A stretch of DNA of 64,000 nt from Vibrio rhizosphaerae (GCF_024347095.1 NZ_AP024903.1:2480001-2544000); one strand, 5' to 3'. Positions 25,963-38,298 are shown, counted from the stretch's first letter. Notes: generated by a model not told the origin, from the sequence alone. Numbers and translations: made by a program.

Positions 25963-27702
25963 TTATCGATAGGTAATCTCACCTTTAGGCTGATATAGAG
26001 AAGCATCGACAGGGCTATGTGTCTGTAAATACGCTTTCAACACATCCGCATCAACAAATCCGGTATTCACAAACCCGGCATGATCCGTCAATTTAGGATA
26101 CCCATCGCCACCGGCTGCATTAAAGCTGGGAATGCTGAACCGATAGGTGCGTGTCATCTGAATCGGCACCCCACCAATTTTCACATCGGAAACGCCATCA
26201 GCACTGACCGTCATGGAAAGACCGGCAAACTGAGCATAGGCTCCCGAATCAACAGGTTTGGTCGCCACCTGATTCAGATACGCAATCACCTCGGCGCCAG
26301 ACATATCGACATAAGTGACAATATTGGCAAAAGGTTGCACTTTCAGGACATCTTTATACGTCACATCTCCTGACTCAATTGAATCACGGACCCCGCCGGA
26401 ATTCATCACCGCAAAATCAGCCTTAACTTTATCCTTATGGGCCATTGCGATTAAACGTCCCAGATTGGTCTGCCGGAAACGTACCACATTCCGGTCACCT
26501 TCCAGACGTCCTTTTACTGTGGCAATTTTTTGCCCTAATTTCGCCTTACCCTTCTCCTCATAAGGCGTCAAAAACTTCAGTAGCGCCGGATCTTCCGGTA
26601 TCTGTTCATCGACCAACACCCGCTGCTGTTTGCCGTTGAGCGTCACTTTTTTCTTGAGATTGACCGGTATCAGCTGATAACTGACCATTTTCAGTTGCCC
26701 GTTACGGAATTCATAGTCTGCCCGGCCCACATATTTGCCCCACTCATGAGCCTGAACAATATACGTCCCGTTCTGCCGATCCGGCTGACACTCATCGCCC
26801 GGTTGAAAATGCGTATCCGCAACATTGGGGCCTTCCATACAAACCGGCTCCTGAGAATGACCACCGACAATCATATCCAGCGCCCCCGGCTCCAGATAAC
26901 GCGCCAGTGCCACATCTCCCGGAGCATTAATACCATGTTGACCGTTAACGTAATGCCCCATGTGTGTGACAGCAAAAATTAAATCCGGCTGTTCTGTTTT
27001 TTTCAGTTCCGCAATCAGTTGCTTCGCTTCCACTTTCGGGTCTCTGAACTCAACATTGCCGATATACTCCGGATTACCAATTTTCGCAGTATCTTCGGTC
27101 GTCAAACCAATCACTGCGATACGAATCCCCTGCTCATCAAAAATTTTGTACGGGCGGAACAAGCGCTTGCCGGTGGTTTTGTCATAGATATTAGCCGAAA
27201 GCATCGGAAAATTTGCCCATTGGCGCTGCTTGAATAACACGGTCAATGGATTATCAAACTCGTGGTTTCCCACCGCCATTGCATCATATCCGATGATATT
27301 CATCCCCTTAAAATCAGGTTCGGCATCTTGCAAATCGGACTCCGGTACACCCGTGTTGATATCCCCGCCGGAAAACAACAGCACACTCCCGCCTTCGGCG
27401 GCAACTTCCTGACGAATCTGATCAACCAGCGTTTTGCGGGCAGACATTCCATATTCATGATATTTGTTCTTCCAGAACCGCCCATGATGATCATTGGTGT
27501 GAAGTACCGTCAGATGGTAAGTCTCATCCGGGTGCCACTGATGTTTGGGTGTGGTGGTACATCCCCATAAAAATACCAAGAAGACCGCGGCGAGTACGGT
27601 TTTCAAATGATGTTGTCGGTTTGAATAAAGTTGATTTGAAAAGCGTTGATTTGAAAGCCATTTCTTTAAAAACAATGGTTTTGACATAAGTGATAATCGC
27701 AT
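25963..27702 (-). CDS. ushA: 5'-nucleotidase / UDP-sugar hydrolase lipoprotein (UshA/NutA type)
   Basis: Surface or periplasmic nucleotidase that strips phosphate from external nucleotides so that nucleosides can be taken up; vibrios have a chloride-dependent form (NutA). Metallophosphatase motifs are all visible: LHTNDHHG, SGGDINTG, GNHEFDNP, VTHMGHY and GGHSQEP, and the C-terminal substrate domain ends with FSIPSFNAAGGDGYP. The ATG at 27702 (579 residues) follows CAGGAA. The signal sequence is unusually long: about 30 hydrophilic residues with an imperfect repeat (SNQRFSNQLYSNRQ) precede the hydrophobic core and the lipobox FLWGC. The start could also be at 27687. Confidence 0.92.
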   Translation of the reverse strand: MRLSLMSKPLFLKKWLSNQRFSNQLYSNRQHHLKTVLAAVFLVFLWGCTTTPKHQWHPDETYHLTVLHTNDHHGRFWKNKYHEYGMSARKTLVDQIRQEVAAEGGSVLLFSGGDINTGVPESDLQDAEPDFKGMNIIGYDAMAVGNHEFDNPLTVLFKQRQWANFPMLSANIYDKTTGKRLFRPYKIFDEQGIRIAVIGLTTEDTAKIGNPEYIGNVEFRDPKVEAKQLIAELKKTEQPDLIFAVTHMGHYVNGQHGINAPGDVALARYLEPGALDMIVGGHSQEPVCMEGPNVADTHFQPGDECQPDRQNGTYIVQAHEWGKYVGRADYEFRNGQLKMVSYQLIPVNLKKKVTLNGKQQRVLVDEQIPEDPALLKFLTPYEEKGKAKLGQKIATVKGRLEGDRNVVRFRQTNLGRLIAMAHKDKVKADFAVMNSGGVRDSIESGDVTYKDVLKVQPFANIVTYVDMSGAEVIAYLNQVATKPVDSGAYAQFAGLSMTVSADGVSDVKIGGVPIQMTRTYRFSIPSFNAAGGDGYPKLTDHAGFVNTGFVDADVLKAYLQTHSPVDASLYQPKGEITYR

Positions 27703-27934
27703 AATATTCCTGCCAATCCTGATCCCTGACATTGAGTGTCCATTCAGATGCCGGCCGCTCTCCACACTTGATATATGAGTCAGCCCGATACCTTAGGGTA
27801 AAGAATACTATAAAATTATGAATCTAAGGTCACAAATATTTGAGGGTGTGATCGCACCTTAGCGCGCAATATATCCAATGCTCACAATCCGCAGTCTCAC
27901 GGGCCATTCAGGCTTGATCGGCCCGACCGGTATA

Positions 27935-27965
27935 AAAAAGCCACCGCATAATGCGATGGCTTTTA
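27935..27965 (-). terminator. Terminator after kdsA
   Basis: AAAGCCA-C-CGCAT / ATGCG-A-TGGCTTT hairpin with A- and T-runs on both sides, 25 bp beyond the kdsA stop. Confidence 0.85.
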
Positions 27966-27989
27966 ACCGGAGGCTATCAACGCAGCCGT

Positions 27990-28865
<876 letters not shown>

Positions 28866-29681
28866 TTAGTGGATTGTTACGGCATTACTACGCAACAGAT
28901 TCACCTGATTTTTCAATAATTCAGCGGCAGGATCATCCGGACAATGCTCAATAAAATACTGATAATCCGACAATGCGACCTGATGACATTCCAATTGCTG
29001 ATAAATAAATCCACGATCACGAATTTCATAAGGATCATCGGGGACAAATGTTAATGCTAAATTAGTACACTTCAATGCCAGCGTATAACGTTCTTCCCGC
29101 ATTAACGCACTTTTCAGCAACGCCAGCCACCGACCAATAATCGTCGGATGGTCACTCACTTGTAAGTGTTTCGGTTTCAATTTAGCAAGTGGTCCTTTAT
29201 TACCAATCAACCAAGCTTGCAGGGTATGCTTCGAAACATACTCGCCGGAAAATGGGTTCAGATAGACAGGCTCTTCATCAGGCCAGGCAATCTGAATCAA
29301 AAATTGGGTCGGAAACATCACCGGCTTGAGCGGAAATCCCAGCCGATTGCTAAAATACAAGAGCAAAGCACCCAGACTGACCGGAATACCTTTGCGATGT
29401 TCAAGCACCTGATCGATGAATGCATTGCGTGACTCGAAATAGGCCTCATGATCACCGGCAAATCCCCATGTCTGATAAAATAACTGTAAAAAAGCGGCTA
29501 ATCGTGTTTTGGGATCGGCACCGGCATCCAGACTGGCTTCAGCCTCACGGGTCATCTTCACTAACGTCTGTTCCGCCCACACAACCCGAGTTTCAGGATT
29601 AATGGCCTGATTCAGGACAAGCGCGCCTTCCACCAGTTCCATCGCATCAAAATCTTCATCAAACAGTTCAATCATAGACAT
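28866..29681 (-). CDS. sirB1: SirB1 family protein (YchA-like, transglutaminase-like plus TPR)
   Basis: A 271-residue protein; the N-terminal two thirds match the SirB1/YchA transglutaminase-like domain (RKGIPVSLGALLLYFSNRLGFP, then FPTQFLIQI and YLNPFSGEYVS), and the last about 90 residues form TPR-like helices (YTLALKCTNLALTFVPDDPYEIRDRGFIYQQL). The catalytic cysteine of true transglutaminases is not apparent. Function is unknown; the family is conserved next to kdsA and prfA. It lies between sirB2 and kdsA. Confidence 0.87.
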   Translation of the reverse strand: MSMIELFDEDFDAMELVEGALVLNQAINPETRVVWAEQTLVKMTREAEASLDAGADPKTRLAAFLQLFYQTWGFAGDHEAYFESRNAFIDQVLEHRKGIPVSLGALLLYFSNRLGFPLKPVMFPTQFLIQIAWPDEEPVYLNPFSGEYVSKHTLQAWLIGNKGPLAKLKPKHLQVSDHPTIIGRWLALLKSALMREERYTLALKCTNLALTFVPDDPYEIRDRGFIYQQLECHQVALSDYQYFIEHCPDDPAAELLKNQVNLLRSNAVTIH

Positions 29682-29693
29682 ATTGGCCCAGTA

Positions 29694-30077
29694 TTAATGC
29701 ATCAATATCGGTAATTTGGTCAAAGAAATTTTTGCCGCCATAACCACCCAGCCTAGCGCGCCAAGAAATGCCAGACTCCGTAGCAACTTGTTCTTGCCAA
29801 GTTTCAGGGCAAAAACACCTAACGCGATATAAGCCAACATACACATGAGTTTTTCAGTCAGCCAGACCGCTTCAGATGTAAAAGGAATAAAGCCGGTCAC
29901 CACACACAACGCAACCCCGGACAACAGCAGTAACGTATCAATCACATGGGGTGCAACTTTCAAGAAACGATGATGAAGCACTTGGGAATTGAGCATCATT
30001 AGCCCATAGCGGAGACAAAATAAAGCGACACTGACTACAATGGTCAATATATGGAAATATTTTAAACCCAGATACAT
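29694..30077 (-). CDS. sirB2: SirB2 family inner membrane protein
   Basis: A 127-residue protein with four predicted transmembrane helices, from ATG 30077 (MYLGLKYFHILTIVVSVALF) behind GAGGAC. The family is always found beside SirB1 and prmC; function is unknown. The frame is open far upstream to 30326, but that part lies inside prmC on the same strand in another frame and has no membrane or family features. Confidence 0.85.
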   Translation of the reverse strand: MYLGLKYFHILTIVVSVALFCLRYGLMMLNSQVLHHRFLKVAPHVIDTLLLLSGVALCVVTGFIPFTSEAVWLTEKLMCMLAYIALGVFALKLGKNKLLRSLAFLGALGWVVMAAKISLTKLPILMH

Positions 30078-30114
30078 AAACGTCCTCTTATGGGCACTTT
30101 TTATGGCATGAAAA

Positions 30115-30972
30115 CTACGGCAGAAAACAACCGACTGTGACGCGATCATTTCCAGAATCATCTTGCTCAGTATGGATAGACTGATAACCCAGAGACTGAA
30201 GTAATCCTCTGACTGATTCAGCTTGCTCATAACCGTGTTCAAACAGCAACCATCCCTGAGGTTGCAGGTATTGTTTTGCCGCAACGGCAATAGTTCTGAT
30301 ATCCGCCAGCCCCTGCTCTGCTGCAACTAAGGCAGAAAGCGGTTCGAAACGAACATCGCCACATTGTAGATGCGGATCGTCCGCATCGATATAAGGTGGA
30401 TTTGAAACGATTAAAGCAAATTTCGTACCTTTATTGATATTTTCAAACCAATTACTTTGATAAAAACTCACATTGGAGATTCCCAACCGGGCTGCATTGC
30501 GCTGCGCTAACTCACAGGCTTCCGGTTGCAGATCAACCCCGGTTACACAGGTATCCGGTAACTCGGAGGCTAAAGCCAGTGCAATGGCTCCGGTACCGGT
30601 GCCGAGATCCAAGATAGGCCCGGTAATTTCCCGTGCTTTTTCCAAAGCAACCACCACCAGAGATTCGGTATCGGGACGTGGAATCAGCGTTGCCGATGAG
30701 ACTTGCAGCGGCAAAGACCAGAACTCCCGCTGCCCAAGAATATAGGCAATCGGTTCACCGTTCTGACGGCGGTTCAGTAATTCAGCAAACCGATTGAGCT
30801 GGGACTCGGTAAGCGTTTTTTCCGGCCATGTCAGCAAATATGAGCGGGGCTTTTCCAGAACATGGCAAAGTAATACCGCAGCATCAATGGCAGGCGAAGG
30901 ACTGCCGCTTTCGGCTAAAACGGCAGTACTGTGGCGAGTTAATTCATCGATTCGGGCTGGCAGAGACATCAT
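30115..30972 (-). CDS. prmC: Peptide chain release factor N5-glutamine methyltransferase PrmC
   Basis: Methylates the glutamine of the GGQ motif in release factors RF1 and RF2. The 285 residues contain an N-terminal helical domain (1-80), the SAM motif LDLGTGTGAIALALA and the catalytic SNPPYID. It begins 3 bp after the stop of prfA, encoding its substrate, so the two are translated together. Confidence 0.96.
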   Translation of the reverse strand: MMSLPARIDELTRHSTAVLAESGSPSPAIDAAVLLCHVLEKPRSYLLTWPEKTLTESQLNRFAELLNRRQNGEPIAYILGQREFWSLPLQVSSATLIPRPDTESLVVVALEKAREITGPILDLGTGTGAIALALASELPDTCVTGVDLQPEACELAQRNAARLGISNVSFYQSNWFENINKGTKFALIVSNPPYIDADDPHLQCGDVRFEPLSALVAAEQGLADIRTIAVAAKQYLQPQGWLLFEHGYEQAESVRGLLQSLGYQSIHTEQDDSGNDRVTVGCFLP

Positions 30973-30975
30973 TGA

Positions 30976-32064
30976 TTAGTTTTGCTCAGCCAAAGCAGCC
31001 AATTGATCCGCCTGATGCTCTTGAACAATCGGACCGATCAAACCATCCAGCTCGCCTTCCATCACTTCAGAAAGACGATACAGCGTCAAATTAATCCGGT
31101 GATCAGATACCCGTCCTTGCGGATAATTGTAGGTTCGGATACGGTCACTGCGATCACCACTGCCTAGCAAATTACGCCGGGTATCGGAGACTTCAGCTGC
31201 CCGTTTCGCTTCCTCAGCCTGAGCCAGCCGAGCGGCCAGTACCGACATCGCTTTGGCTTTGTTTTTATGCTGAGAACGTTCGTCCTGACACTCAACCACC
31301 ACGCCAGTCGGCAAGTGGGTAATCCGAATTGCAGAATCGGTGGTATTGACGTGCTGACCACCAGCACCGGAAGAGCGGAAGGTATCAATTTTAAGGTCAC
31401 TGGCTTTGATTTCAGGCAGTTCAGCTTCTGGTATTTCAGGCATAATCGCGACCGTACAAGCTGATGTATGCACCCGTCCCTGAGATTCTGTTGCAGGAAC
31501 CCGCTGAACGCGATGCCCGCCGGATTCAAACTTTAACGTCCCATAGACCCCGTCACCACTGACTTTGGCAATCATCTCTTTATAACCGCCATGCTCAGCT
31601 TCATTGAACGACATCACTTCAATGCGCCATCCTTTCCTTTCGGCAAAACGGCTATACATACGGAACAGGTCTCCGGCAAAAATACCGGCTTCATCACCAC
31701 CGGCACCGGCCCGAATTTCAAGAAAGCAGTTCCGCTCATCATTCGGATCTTTCGGTAGCAATAATATTTGTAGCGTATCCGTTAATTGCTCAATCGATGC
31801 ACGGGCTGCCTCAATTTCTTCCTGAGCCATCTCTCGCATTTCTGCATCATCTTCTTTTGCCATTTCTTCGGCAGCAACTAAATCTTCTTGCGCCTGCTGA
31901 TAAGCCTGAAAACATTGAGTCACTTCTTCAAGTTGAGAAAACTCTTTTGATAACGCACGGAATCGGTTTTGATCCCCGATAATGTCAGGATCACCCAGCA
32001 GGTGCTGAACTTCCTCATAGCGCTCAGCGAGCGTTTCAAGCTTTTGTAAAATTGACGCTTTCAT
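30976..32064 (-). CDS. prfA: Peptide chain release factor 1
   Basis: Terminates translation at UAA and UAG. At 362 residues it has normal length; the stop-codon-reading PAT motif lies in [13 protein letters not shown] and the catalytic GGQ in [11 protein letters not shown]. Lies between hemA (32 bp upstream) and prmC (3 bp downstream). Confidence 0.98.
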   Translation of the reverse strand: MKASILQKLETLAERYEEVQHLLGDPDIIGDQNRFRALSKEFSQLEEVTQCFQAYQQAQEDLVAAEEMAKEDDAEMREMAQEEIEAARASIEQLTDTLQILLLPKDPNDERNCFLEIRAGAGGDEAGIFAGDLFRMYSRFAERKGWRIEVMSFNEAEHGGYKEMIAKVSGDGVYGTLKFESGGHRVQRVPATESQGRVHTSACTVAIMPEIPEAELPEIKASDLKIDTFRSSGAGGQHVNTTDSAIRITHLPTGVVVECQDERSQHKNKAKAMSVLAARLAQAEEAKRAAEVSDTRRNLLGSGDRSDRIRTYNYPQGRVSDHRINLTLYRLSEVMEGELDGLIGPIVQEHQADQLAALAEQN

Positions 32065-32096
32065 AGTTTCTTCTTTGTACGGAAATAATATCGAAA

Positions 32097-33353
32097 TTAA
32101 AGATTATCAAGCCCCAGACTCTGTCTGATTATAGCCAATTTCGCAGGTTCCCCTTGCTCAGCGGCTTGCTGCAATGCACGAGTCGGCGCATGAATTAATT
32201 TATTGGTTAGCTTATAGCTGAGTTCCTGAAGGATTTTTTCTGGATCGCCCCCCAACGCGAGCGCCTGAATACTTTTATTTAAAAGATCATCACGGATATG
32301 ATTCGCACTGTCCCGGTAATCCCGGATACTATCAACCGCCTGCAATGAGCGCATCCAACTCATAAATGCGGCACTTTCTTCACTGACAATCGCTTCGGCC
32401 TGAATCGCTTCAACCTTTCTCTGCTCGATATTGCTGTCCACAATCGACTGCAAATCATCAACACTATACAGATAGGCGTCACTAATCTCGCTGACTTCGG
32501 CTTCAACATCTCTTGGTACCGCAATATCAACGAACAACATCGGCTGATAACGTCGGGCTTTAATCGCCTTCTCTACCATACCCTTGCCGATAATCGGTAA
32601 CGGACTCGCTGTCGAGCTAATCACAATATCCGCTTTGGCCAGATGATCAGGAATCTCTTGTAAACGAATCACTTGTGCCCCGAATTGCGCCGCTAGTCCC
32701 ATCGCTCTTTCGCGGGTGCGGTTGGCCACAATGATTTTCTGGCAGCCATTTGAAGCTAAATGCTTCGCCACTAATTCGATGGTTTCCCCGGCGCCGACCA
32801 ACAGTACGGTTGCATCGTTCAACGATTCGAAAATATGCTTTGCCAGCGTACAGGCCGCATAGGCAACAGAAACTGCATTACCACCGATATCTGTTTCCGT
32901 TCTCACACGCTTCGCGACTGAGAATGCTTTTTGAAACAGTTTCTCTATCGCTGCATCCACCGACGCCAAATCCTTGGATTCCGAATACGCCTGCTTAACC
33001 TGTCCGAGAATTTGAGGTTCCCCTAATACCAAAGAATCGAGGCCACAACAGACTCGCATTAAATGGCGAATAGCGGCTTGCTCTTCATGAATATAAATAC
33101 TCGACTTTAACTCTTGCGGATTGACCCGGTGAAATTCAGATAACCAATCAATCAAACGGCCTTTGCTCGTGGGTTTAATCTCGCAGTACACTTCGGTACG
33201 GTTACAGGTTGAAAGAATCACGCTCCCTTTAACATCCGCATGCTCCCGAAGCTGATTCAATGCTTCAGGCAGCTTATCTGGTCCAAACGCAACTTTTTCA
33301 CGCAGTTCCAGAGGCGCTGTTTGATGATTAATTCCAATGGCAAGTAAGGACAT
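32097..33353 (-). CDS. hemA: Glutamyl-tRNA reductase HemA
   Basis: First committed enzyme of tetrapyrrole synthesis by the C5 pathway, reducing Glu-tRNA to glutamate-1-semialdehyde. In 418 residues: catalytic C50 in [26 protein letters not shown], an NADPH-binding stretch ([17 protein letters not shown]) and a C-terminal dimerisation helix. The regulatory N-terminus of E. coli HemA (basic residues at positions 3-4) is not conserved here. It heads the operon and is divergent from lolB. Confidence 0.97.
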   Translation of the reverse strand: MSLLAIGINHQTAPLELREKVAFGPDKLPEALNQLREHADVKGSVILSTCNRTEVYCEIKPTSKGRLIDWLSEFHRVNPQELKSSIYIHEEQAAIRHLMRVCCGLDSLVLGEPQILGQVKQAYSESKDLASVDAAIEKLFQKAFSVAKRVRTETDIGGNAVSVAYAACTLAKHIFESLNDATVLLVGAGETIELVAKHLASNGCQKIIVANRTRERAMGLAAQFGAQVIRLQEIPDHLAKADIVISSTASPLPIIGKGMVEKAIKARRYQPMLFVDIAVPRDVEAEVSEISDAYLYSVDDLQSIVDSNIEQRKVEAIQAEAIVSEESAAFMSWMRSLQAVDSIRDYRDSANHIRDDLLNKSIQALALGGDPEKILQELSYKLTNKLIHAPTRALQQAAEQGEPAKLAIIRQSLGLDNL

Positions 33354-33523
33354 CGACTGGAGGTACTCTGATCACATCTTCTAAGGGGTAAGACAAGAAT
33401 TTTACTGTATGCCCTTATTGAAGAAAAGACTTTAAAGGATTTGTTTTTATAACTTCGTGATATCAATGCTATAGTGTTGCTGTTTTAAAGGACCCGTTTT
33501 TCGACCAACAAAAGCCCGTATTT

Positions 33524-34132
33524 ATGACTTATCGTATCCTTCAAGTATTTCTAACCATCATCATTCTGGCTGGCTGTAGCAGCGTTCAGCCCCCACTTCA
33601 ACCCGTGGAATGGCAATCCCATCAGCAGCGTCTCCAACAGATCAATCATTACCAAATCGCCGGGAAACTGGGGTACATCTCGCCACAAGAACGTCGGTCG
33701 CTCAATTTTCAATGGAAGAAATCTGACCGTCATAGTCAACTGCGTCTAACCACATTTCTGGGCCAAACCGTGTTGAAAATGGATATTTATCCCCAACGAG
33801 CGGAAGCCGAAACTTATGAAGGGCAACACTATACTGCTCAGACACCGGAACTATTACTGCATCAACTGACCGGGCTGGATATTCCCCTCAGTTCACTCAG
33901 TCAGTGGATTCTGGGACGCCCGGCCCTTGCAGATACGTTTTCGCTCAAACCCGATAACACGCTGGATCATCTCGAGAAAAAGCTCTCCGATCAGCAATGG
34001 CAAGTACAGTACAAAACCTACACGGCTGTAACCTTGAAAGCACAACAACTTCCTTTGCCTGAACGTCTGCTCCTGCAACAAGGCGCAACCAAAATCAATA
34101 TCCATATTTCGCAATGGAAAGTCACCCAATGA
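33524..34132 (+). CDS. lolB: Outer membrane lipoprotein insertase LolB
   Basis: Accepts lipoproteins from periplasmic LolA and inserts them in the outer membrane. A 202-residue lipoprotein itself: [18 protein letters not shown] gives a lipobox with C18; then the LolB core ([22 protein letters not shown]). The stop overlaps the ispE start (ATGA). lolB-ispE-prs is the standard gammaproteobacterial order; hemA is divergent. Confidence 0.94.
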   Translation: MTYRILQVFLTIIILAGCSSVQPPLQPVEWQSHQQRLQQINHYQIAGKLGYISPQERRSLNFQWKKSDRHSQLRLTTFLGQTVLKMDIYPQRAEAETYEGQHYTAQTPELLLHQLTGLDIPLSSLSQWILGRPALADTFSLKPDNTLDHLEKKLSDQQWQVQYKTYTAVTLKAQQLPLPERLLLQQGATKINIHISQWKVTQ

Positions 34133-35022
34133 ATCTATCCGATGCTATCAACACCGACCCAACCGTCTGGCCGTCACCAGCCAAACTGAATTTATTTCTC
34201 TATATCACCGGTCAACGGGATGACGGCTATCATGAGTTGCAAACCCTTTTCCAGTTTCTCGATTATGGGGATGAACTAACCATTCGTGTCAATCCCAACG
34301 GCAATATCACCGTCTCTCCGGAAATGGAGGGTGTCCCGTTACAAGAGAATCTAATCTGGAAAGCGGCCCGAAAACTACAACAGTACACACAAACATCTCT
34401 GGGCGCTGATATTCACTTGCATAAAGTCTTGCCGATGGGCGGCGGGATCGGGGGCGGCTCATCCAATGCTGCGACAACCTTAGTCGCCCTGAACCACCTT
34501 TGGCAATGCGGGTTATCCCAAAGTCAGCTGGCCGAGCTCGGATTGCAGCTCGGTGCAGATGTCCCCGTGTTCGTCCAAGGCCATGCGGCTTATGCAGAAG
34601 GCGTCGGAGAAAAACTGACCTTCGTCACACCACAAGAAAAATGGTATCTGGTTGTCAGACCCGATGTCAGTATTTCGACAGCCGCCATTTTTTCGCATCC
34701 CAAATTAACTCGGGATACGCTCAAGCGAGATTTGACAACGCTTCTACAATATCCGTACGAAAACGATTGCGAAAAAATTGTCCGAAAGCTTTATCCAGAG
34801 GTTGATAAGCAACTTTCATGGCTGTTACAATACGCGCCGTCGAGATTGACCGGGACTGGCTCTTGTGTTTTTGCTGAATTTTCAAATAAAAATGAAGCAC
34901 AACATCTACTTTCCCGTTTGCCGGATGAAGTTTCCGCTTTTGTAGCAAAAGGATGTAATATTTCGCCGCTGAAAGAAACTTTAACAGGCTATACTCATCG
35001 TTGTGAAAACAACAATGGTTAA
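34129..35022 (+). CDS. ispE: 4-diphosphocytidyl-2-C-methyl-D-erythritol kinase IspE
   Basis: GHMP-family kinase of the non-mevalonate isoprenoid pathway. It has 297 residues from ATG 34129, which overlaps the lolB stop; the frame could begin at 34114, but only the later start gives the conserved N-terminus ([22 protein letters not shown]). The ATP loop [18 protein letters not shown] and [12 protein letters not shown] are present. Confidence 0.96.
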   Translation: MNLSDAINTDPTVWPSPAKLNLFLYITGQRDDGYHELQTLFQFLDYGDELTIRVNPNGNITVSPEMEGVPLQENLIWKAARKLQQYTQTSLGADIHLHKVLPMGGGIGGGSSNAATTLVALNHLWQCGLSQSQLAELGLQLGADVPVFVQGHAAYAEGVGEKLTFVTPQEKWYLVVRPDVSISTAAIFSHPKLTRDTLKRDLTTLLQYPYENDCEKIVRKLYPEVDKQLSWLLQYAPSRLTGTGSCVFAEFSNKNEAQHLLSRLPDEVSAFVAKGCNISPLKETLTGYTHRCENNNG

Positions 35023-35128
35023 GAGAGTGATTGGCACCTGTGGCCATGAAACTGTCGTAACATGGGTATGATCAATCGGCCCACACCCAACCTATTTAAA
35101 TACTGGACGCAACCCTGAGGTTTCCACC

Positions 35129-36076
35129 GTGCCTGATATGAAGCTATTTGCCGGTAACGCTACCCCTGAACTAGCCCAACGTATTGCTGATCGCTTGTAT
35201 ATTTCTCTTGGAGATGCAACGGTTTCCCGTTTCTCGGACGGCGAAGTCGCAGTGCAGATCAACGAGAATGTGCGAGGAAGCGACGTATTTCTCATTCAAT
35301 CAACCTGTGCACCAACCAACGACAACCTGATGGAACTCGTGGTAATGATTGATGCGATGCGCCGTGCTTCAGCAGGCCGTATTACCGCTGTTATCCCTTA
35401 TTTTGGATATGCTCGCCAAGACCGTCGTGTCCGCTCTGCCCGTGTACCCATTACTGCAAAAGTCGTTGCTGACTTTCTTTCGAACGTTGGTGTTGACCGC
35501 GTACTGACGATCGATCTGCATGCTGAACAGATTCAAGGTTTCTTCGATGTCCCCGTTGATAACATCTTTGGAACCCCGGTCTTACTTGAAGACATGAAAG
35601 CCCGAAATCTGGAAGATCCGGTCGTCGTCTCACCTGATCTGGGTGGTGTTGTACGTGCCCGTGCGACAGCTAAAGCGCTCGGTGATATCGATATTGCAAT
35701 TGTTGATAAACGCCGTCCTCGCGCCAACGTTTCTGAAGTCATGAACCTGATTGGTGATGTTGAAGGCCGTGACTGCGTGATCGTCGACGATATGATTGAT
35801 ACCGGTGGTACCCTGTGTAAAGCGGCTGAGGCTCTAAAAGAGCGTGGTGCCAAGCGCGTATTTGCGTATGCAACACACGCTGTATTCTCAGGCAATGCTG
35901 CGAAAAACATTAAGAATTCCGTTCTCGATCAGGTCGTTATTACAGACTCGATTAAACTCTCCAAAGAAATGCAGGCAACCGGCCGAGTGACTCAGTTGAC
36001 ACTCTCCACCATGCTTGCAGAAGCAATTCGCCGCATCAGCAACGAAGAGTCCATCTCAGCAATGTTCAATGTTTAA
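35129..36076 (+). CDS. prs: Ribose-phosphate pyrophosphokinase Prs
   Basis: Makes PRPP from ribose 5-phosphate and ATP, feeding nucleotide, histidine, tryptophan and NAD synthesis. 315 residues with the same GTG start as E. coli prs ([20 protein letters not shown]). Visible motifs: [11 protein letters not shown], the PRPP loop [13 protein letters not shown], and [16 protein letters not shown]. It is 106 bp after ispE, with its own terminator downstream. I see no PurR box in the upstream gap. Confidence 0.98.
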   Translation: MPDMKLFAGNATPELAQRIADRLYISLGDATVSRFSDGEVAVQINENVRGSDVFLIQSTCAPTNDNLMELVVMIDAMRRASAGRITAVIPYFGYARQDRRVRSARVPITAKVVADFLSNVGVDRVLTIDLHAEQIQGFFDVPVDNIFGTPVLLEDMKARNLEDPVVVSPDLGGVVRARATAKALGDIDIAIVDKRRPRANVSEVMNLIGDVEGRDCVIVDDMIDTGGTLCKAAEALKERGAKRVFAYATHAVFSGNAAKNIKNSVLDQVVITDSIKLSKEMQATGRVTQLTLSTMLAEAIRRISNEESISAMFNV

Positions 36077-36102
36077 CTAATCATTGCTTATTTTGTCTTT
36101 TG

Positions 36103-36130
36103 AAAGCATCTCTCCGGAGGTGCTTTTTTA
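36103..36130 (+). terminator. Terminator after prs
   Basis: AAGCATCTC / GAGGTGCTT stem (one G-T pair) with a loop of about four bases and a T-run. Confidence 0.85.
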
Positions 36131-36322
36131 TTCGCCAACAGATGTTATTTGCCAGCACTTGAGGGTATTGGTCAACACACGAAGCCATCCGCATAGCGTT
36201 GCGACACACCGCCATCAGCATCAATCGTCACAATACATGTGCTTGTTTGAGGAAGTTTGGGGATAAAAAATTCTGTGCTATCATACCGCGCTTTTCATTG
36301 TAGCCATCAGGAGAGCCTGACC

Positions 36323-36913
36323 GTGAGTCAACCCATAAAACTACTTGTTGGGCTAGCCAACCCAGGCCCAGAATACGCCAGAACAAGGCACAACGCGGGC
36401 GCATGGGTGGTTGAAGAATTAGCCCGCGTTCATCAGACTGTGTTAAAAAATGAGCCTAAATTTTTTGGCCTGACCGGCCGGGTTACGATTCAAGGTCAGG
36501 ATTTACGTTTACTGATTCCGACAACGTATATGAATTTATCCGGCAAAGCGATATCCGCGCTGGCAAAGTTTTACCAAATCCAGCCGGAAGAAATTATGGT
36601 CGCTCACGATGAACTCGACTTACCACCCGGTGTTGCTAAATTTAAACAAGGTGGCAGTCATGGCGGTCATAACGGCTTAAAAGATACCATGAGTAAGTTA
36701 GGTAATAACAAAGAATTCTACCGTCTCCGGATCGGCATCGGTCATCCGGGACACAAAGATAAAGTTACAGGTTATGTGTTAGGTAAGGCACCTGAAAAAG
36801 AACAGGAATGCCTCGATGCCGCTGTAGACGAGTCTGTCCGATGTTTGGATATACTGCTCAAAGAAGGTCTTACGAAAGCACAAAATCGTTTACACACATT
36901 CAAAGCTGAATAA
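36323..36913 (+). CDS. pth: Peptidyl-tRNA hydrolase Pth
   Basis: Releases peptides from prematurely dropped peptidyl-tRNA. From GTG 36323 (behind AGGAGAGCC) the protein has 196 residues, matching the family; the frame continues to an ATG at 36257 with a non-conserved extension. Signature motifs: [19 protein letters not shown] with catalytic histidine H23, and [12 protein letters not shown]. ychF follows 10 bp later, the usual pair. Confidence 0.96.
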   Translation: MSQPIKLLVGLANPGPEYARTRHNAGAWVVEELARVHQTVLKNEPKFFGLTGRVTIQGQDLRLLIPTTYMNLSGKAISALAKFYQIQPEEIMVAHDELDLPPGVAKFKQGGSHGGHNGLKDTMSKLGNNKEFYRLRIGIGHPGHKDKVTGYVLGKAPEKEQECLDAAVDESVRCLDILLKEGLTKAQNRLHTFKAE

Positions 36914-36923
36914 GGTTATAGTC

Positions 36924-38015
36924 ATGGGGTTTAAATGTGGCATTGTTGGTTTACCAAACGTTGGCAAGTCAACACTTTTTAACGCTTTAACCAAAGCAGG
37001 AATTGAAGCGGCAAACTTTCCGTTTTGTACCATCGAGCCGAATACAGGCATTGTGCCTGTACCGGATTTGCGCCTTGACGCACTCGCGGAAATTGTCAAT
37101 CCACAGAGGGTTTTACCGACCACAATGGAGTTCGTCGATATCGCAGGTTTAGTCGCCGGTGCATCAAAAGGCGAAGGACTAGGGAATAAATTTTTGGCCA
37201 ACATCCGGGAAACGGATGCCATTGGTCATGTCGTTCGCTGTTTCGAAAACGAAAACATTGTACACGTTGCCGGCAAAGTGTCTCCGATTGAAGATATTGA
37301 AGTCATTAACTTAGAACTGGCTTTAGCCGATCTGGACACCTGTGAGCGAGCAATTCAGCGTCAGGCCAAACGGGCCAAAGGTGGCGATAAAGCAGCTAAA
37401 TTTGAAGTCTCTGTGCTGGAAAAACTGCTTCCGGTACTCACCGAAGGCGGAATGGCTCGCAGTGTGACACTGGCAAAAGAAGAATTGGCAGCCATTGGCT
37501 ATCTCAACTTCCTGACCCTCAAACCGACGATGTATATCGCAAACGTCAATGAAGACGGTTTTGAAAATAATCCTTATCTGGATGCTGTTCAGGAATTTGC
37601 AGCAAAAGAAAATAATGTCGTGGTTGCCGTGTGTGCTGCCATTGAGTCTGAACTATCCGAACTGGATGATGAAGAACGCGACGAGTTTCTTGCCGATCTG
37701 GGCATTGAAGAACCAGGATTGAACCGTGTGATTCGTTCAGGTTATGAACTTCTCGAACTACACACCTATTTTACTGCAGGCGTCAAAGAAGTCAGAGCAT
37801 GGACAATCCCGATTGGTTCAACGGCCCCGCAGGCTGCCGGAAAAATTCACACGGATTTCGAACGCGGTTTCATCCGTGCTGAAGTCGTCGGTTATGATGA
37901 TTTCATTCAGTACCAAGGTGAAAGTGGCGCTAAAGAAGCCGGAAAATGGCGTCTGGAAGGAAAAGACTATATTGTCAAAGATGGCGACGTGATCCATTTC
38001 CGCTTCAATGTCTAA
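36924..38015 (+). CDS. ychF: Redox-regulated ATPase YchF (Obg-like)
   Basis: A 363-residue TRAFAC-class ATPase bound to ribosomes and linked to stress and translation fidelity. P-loop GLPNVGKST at residues 8-16, switch [20 protein letters not shown], a G4-equivalent NVNE (changed from NKxD, which explains ATP preference), and a C-terminal TGS domain ending [12 protein letters not shown]. Cotranscribed with pth; terminator downstream. Confidence 0.97.
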   Translation: MGFKCGIVGLPNVGKSTLFNALTKAGIEAANFPFCTIEPNTGIVPVPDLRLDALAEIVNPQRVLPTTMEFVDIAGLVAGASKGEGLGNKFLANIRETDAIGHVVRCFENENIVHVAGKVSPIEDIEVINLELALADLDTCERAIQRQAKRAKGGDKAAKFEVSVLEKLLPVLTEGGMARSVTLAKEELAAIGYLNFLTLKPTMYIANVNEDGFENNPYLDAVQEFAAKENNVVVAVCAAIESELSELDDEERDEFLADLGIEEPGLNRVIRSGYELLELHTYFTAGVKEVRAWTIPIGSTAPQAAGKIHTDFERGFIRAEVVGYDDFIQYQGESGAKEAGKWRLEGKDYIVKDGDVIHFRFNV

Positions 38016-38040
38016 CCTGATAGCCAATACTTCTTCAAAT

Positions 38041-38065
38041 AAGGCCCTCAAAATGAGGGCCTTTT
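38041..38065 (+). terminator. Terminator after ychF
   Basis: AAGGCCCTCA / TGAGGGCCTT ten-bp perfect stem with an AAA loop and a short T-run. Confidence 0.88.
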
Positions 38066-38225
38066 GCTAAACCAACCATCATTTCACCGTTTTGAAACAT
38101 CGATCGTCAATCGCTCATCGCAGCACTCAGCCAATTGATTTACGAGTTATTTTGTCTATAAACAGCGCGGTTTGACTAAAAAAAAAACGAACGGTTGTTT
38201 TTCCTCGATTTATTCAAAAAAACTA

Positions 38226-38254
38226 TTGACGCTCTTAAGTCATATCCGCATAAT
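38226..38254 (+). promoter_or_regulatory. Sigma-70 promoter of the tRNA array
   Basis: TTGACG (38226-38231), 17-bp spacer, CATAAT (38249-38254), followed by a GC-rich GCGCTCCG discriminator typical of stable-RNA promoters under stringent control. An AT-rich UP-like stretch precedes it. First tRNA begins 45 bp downstream. Confidence 0.85.
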
Positions 38255-38298
38255 GCGCTCCGTTCGCAGGATTATGGTTCTCCTGCTCCGGGGTTTGT

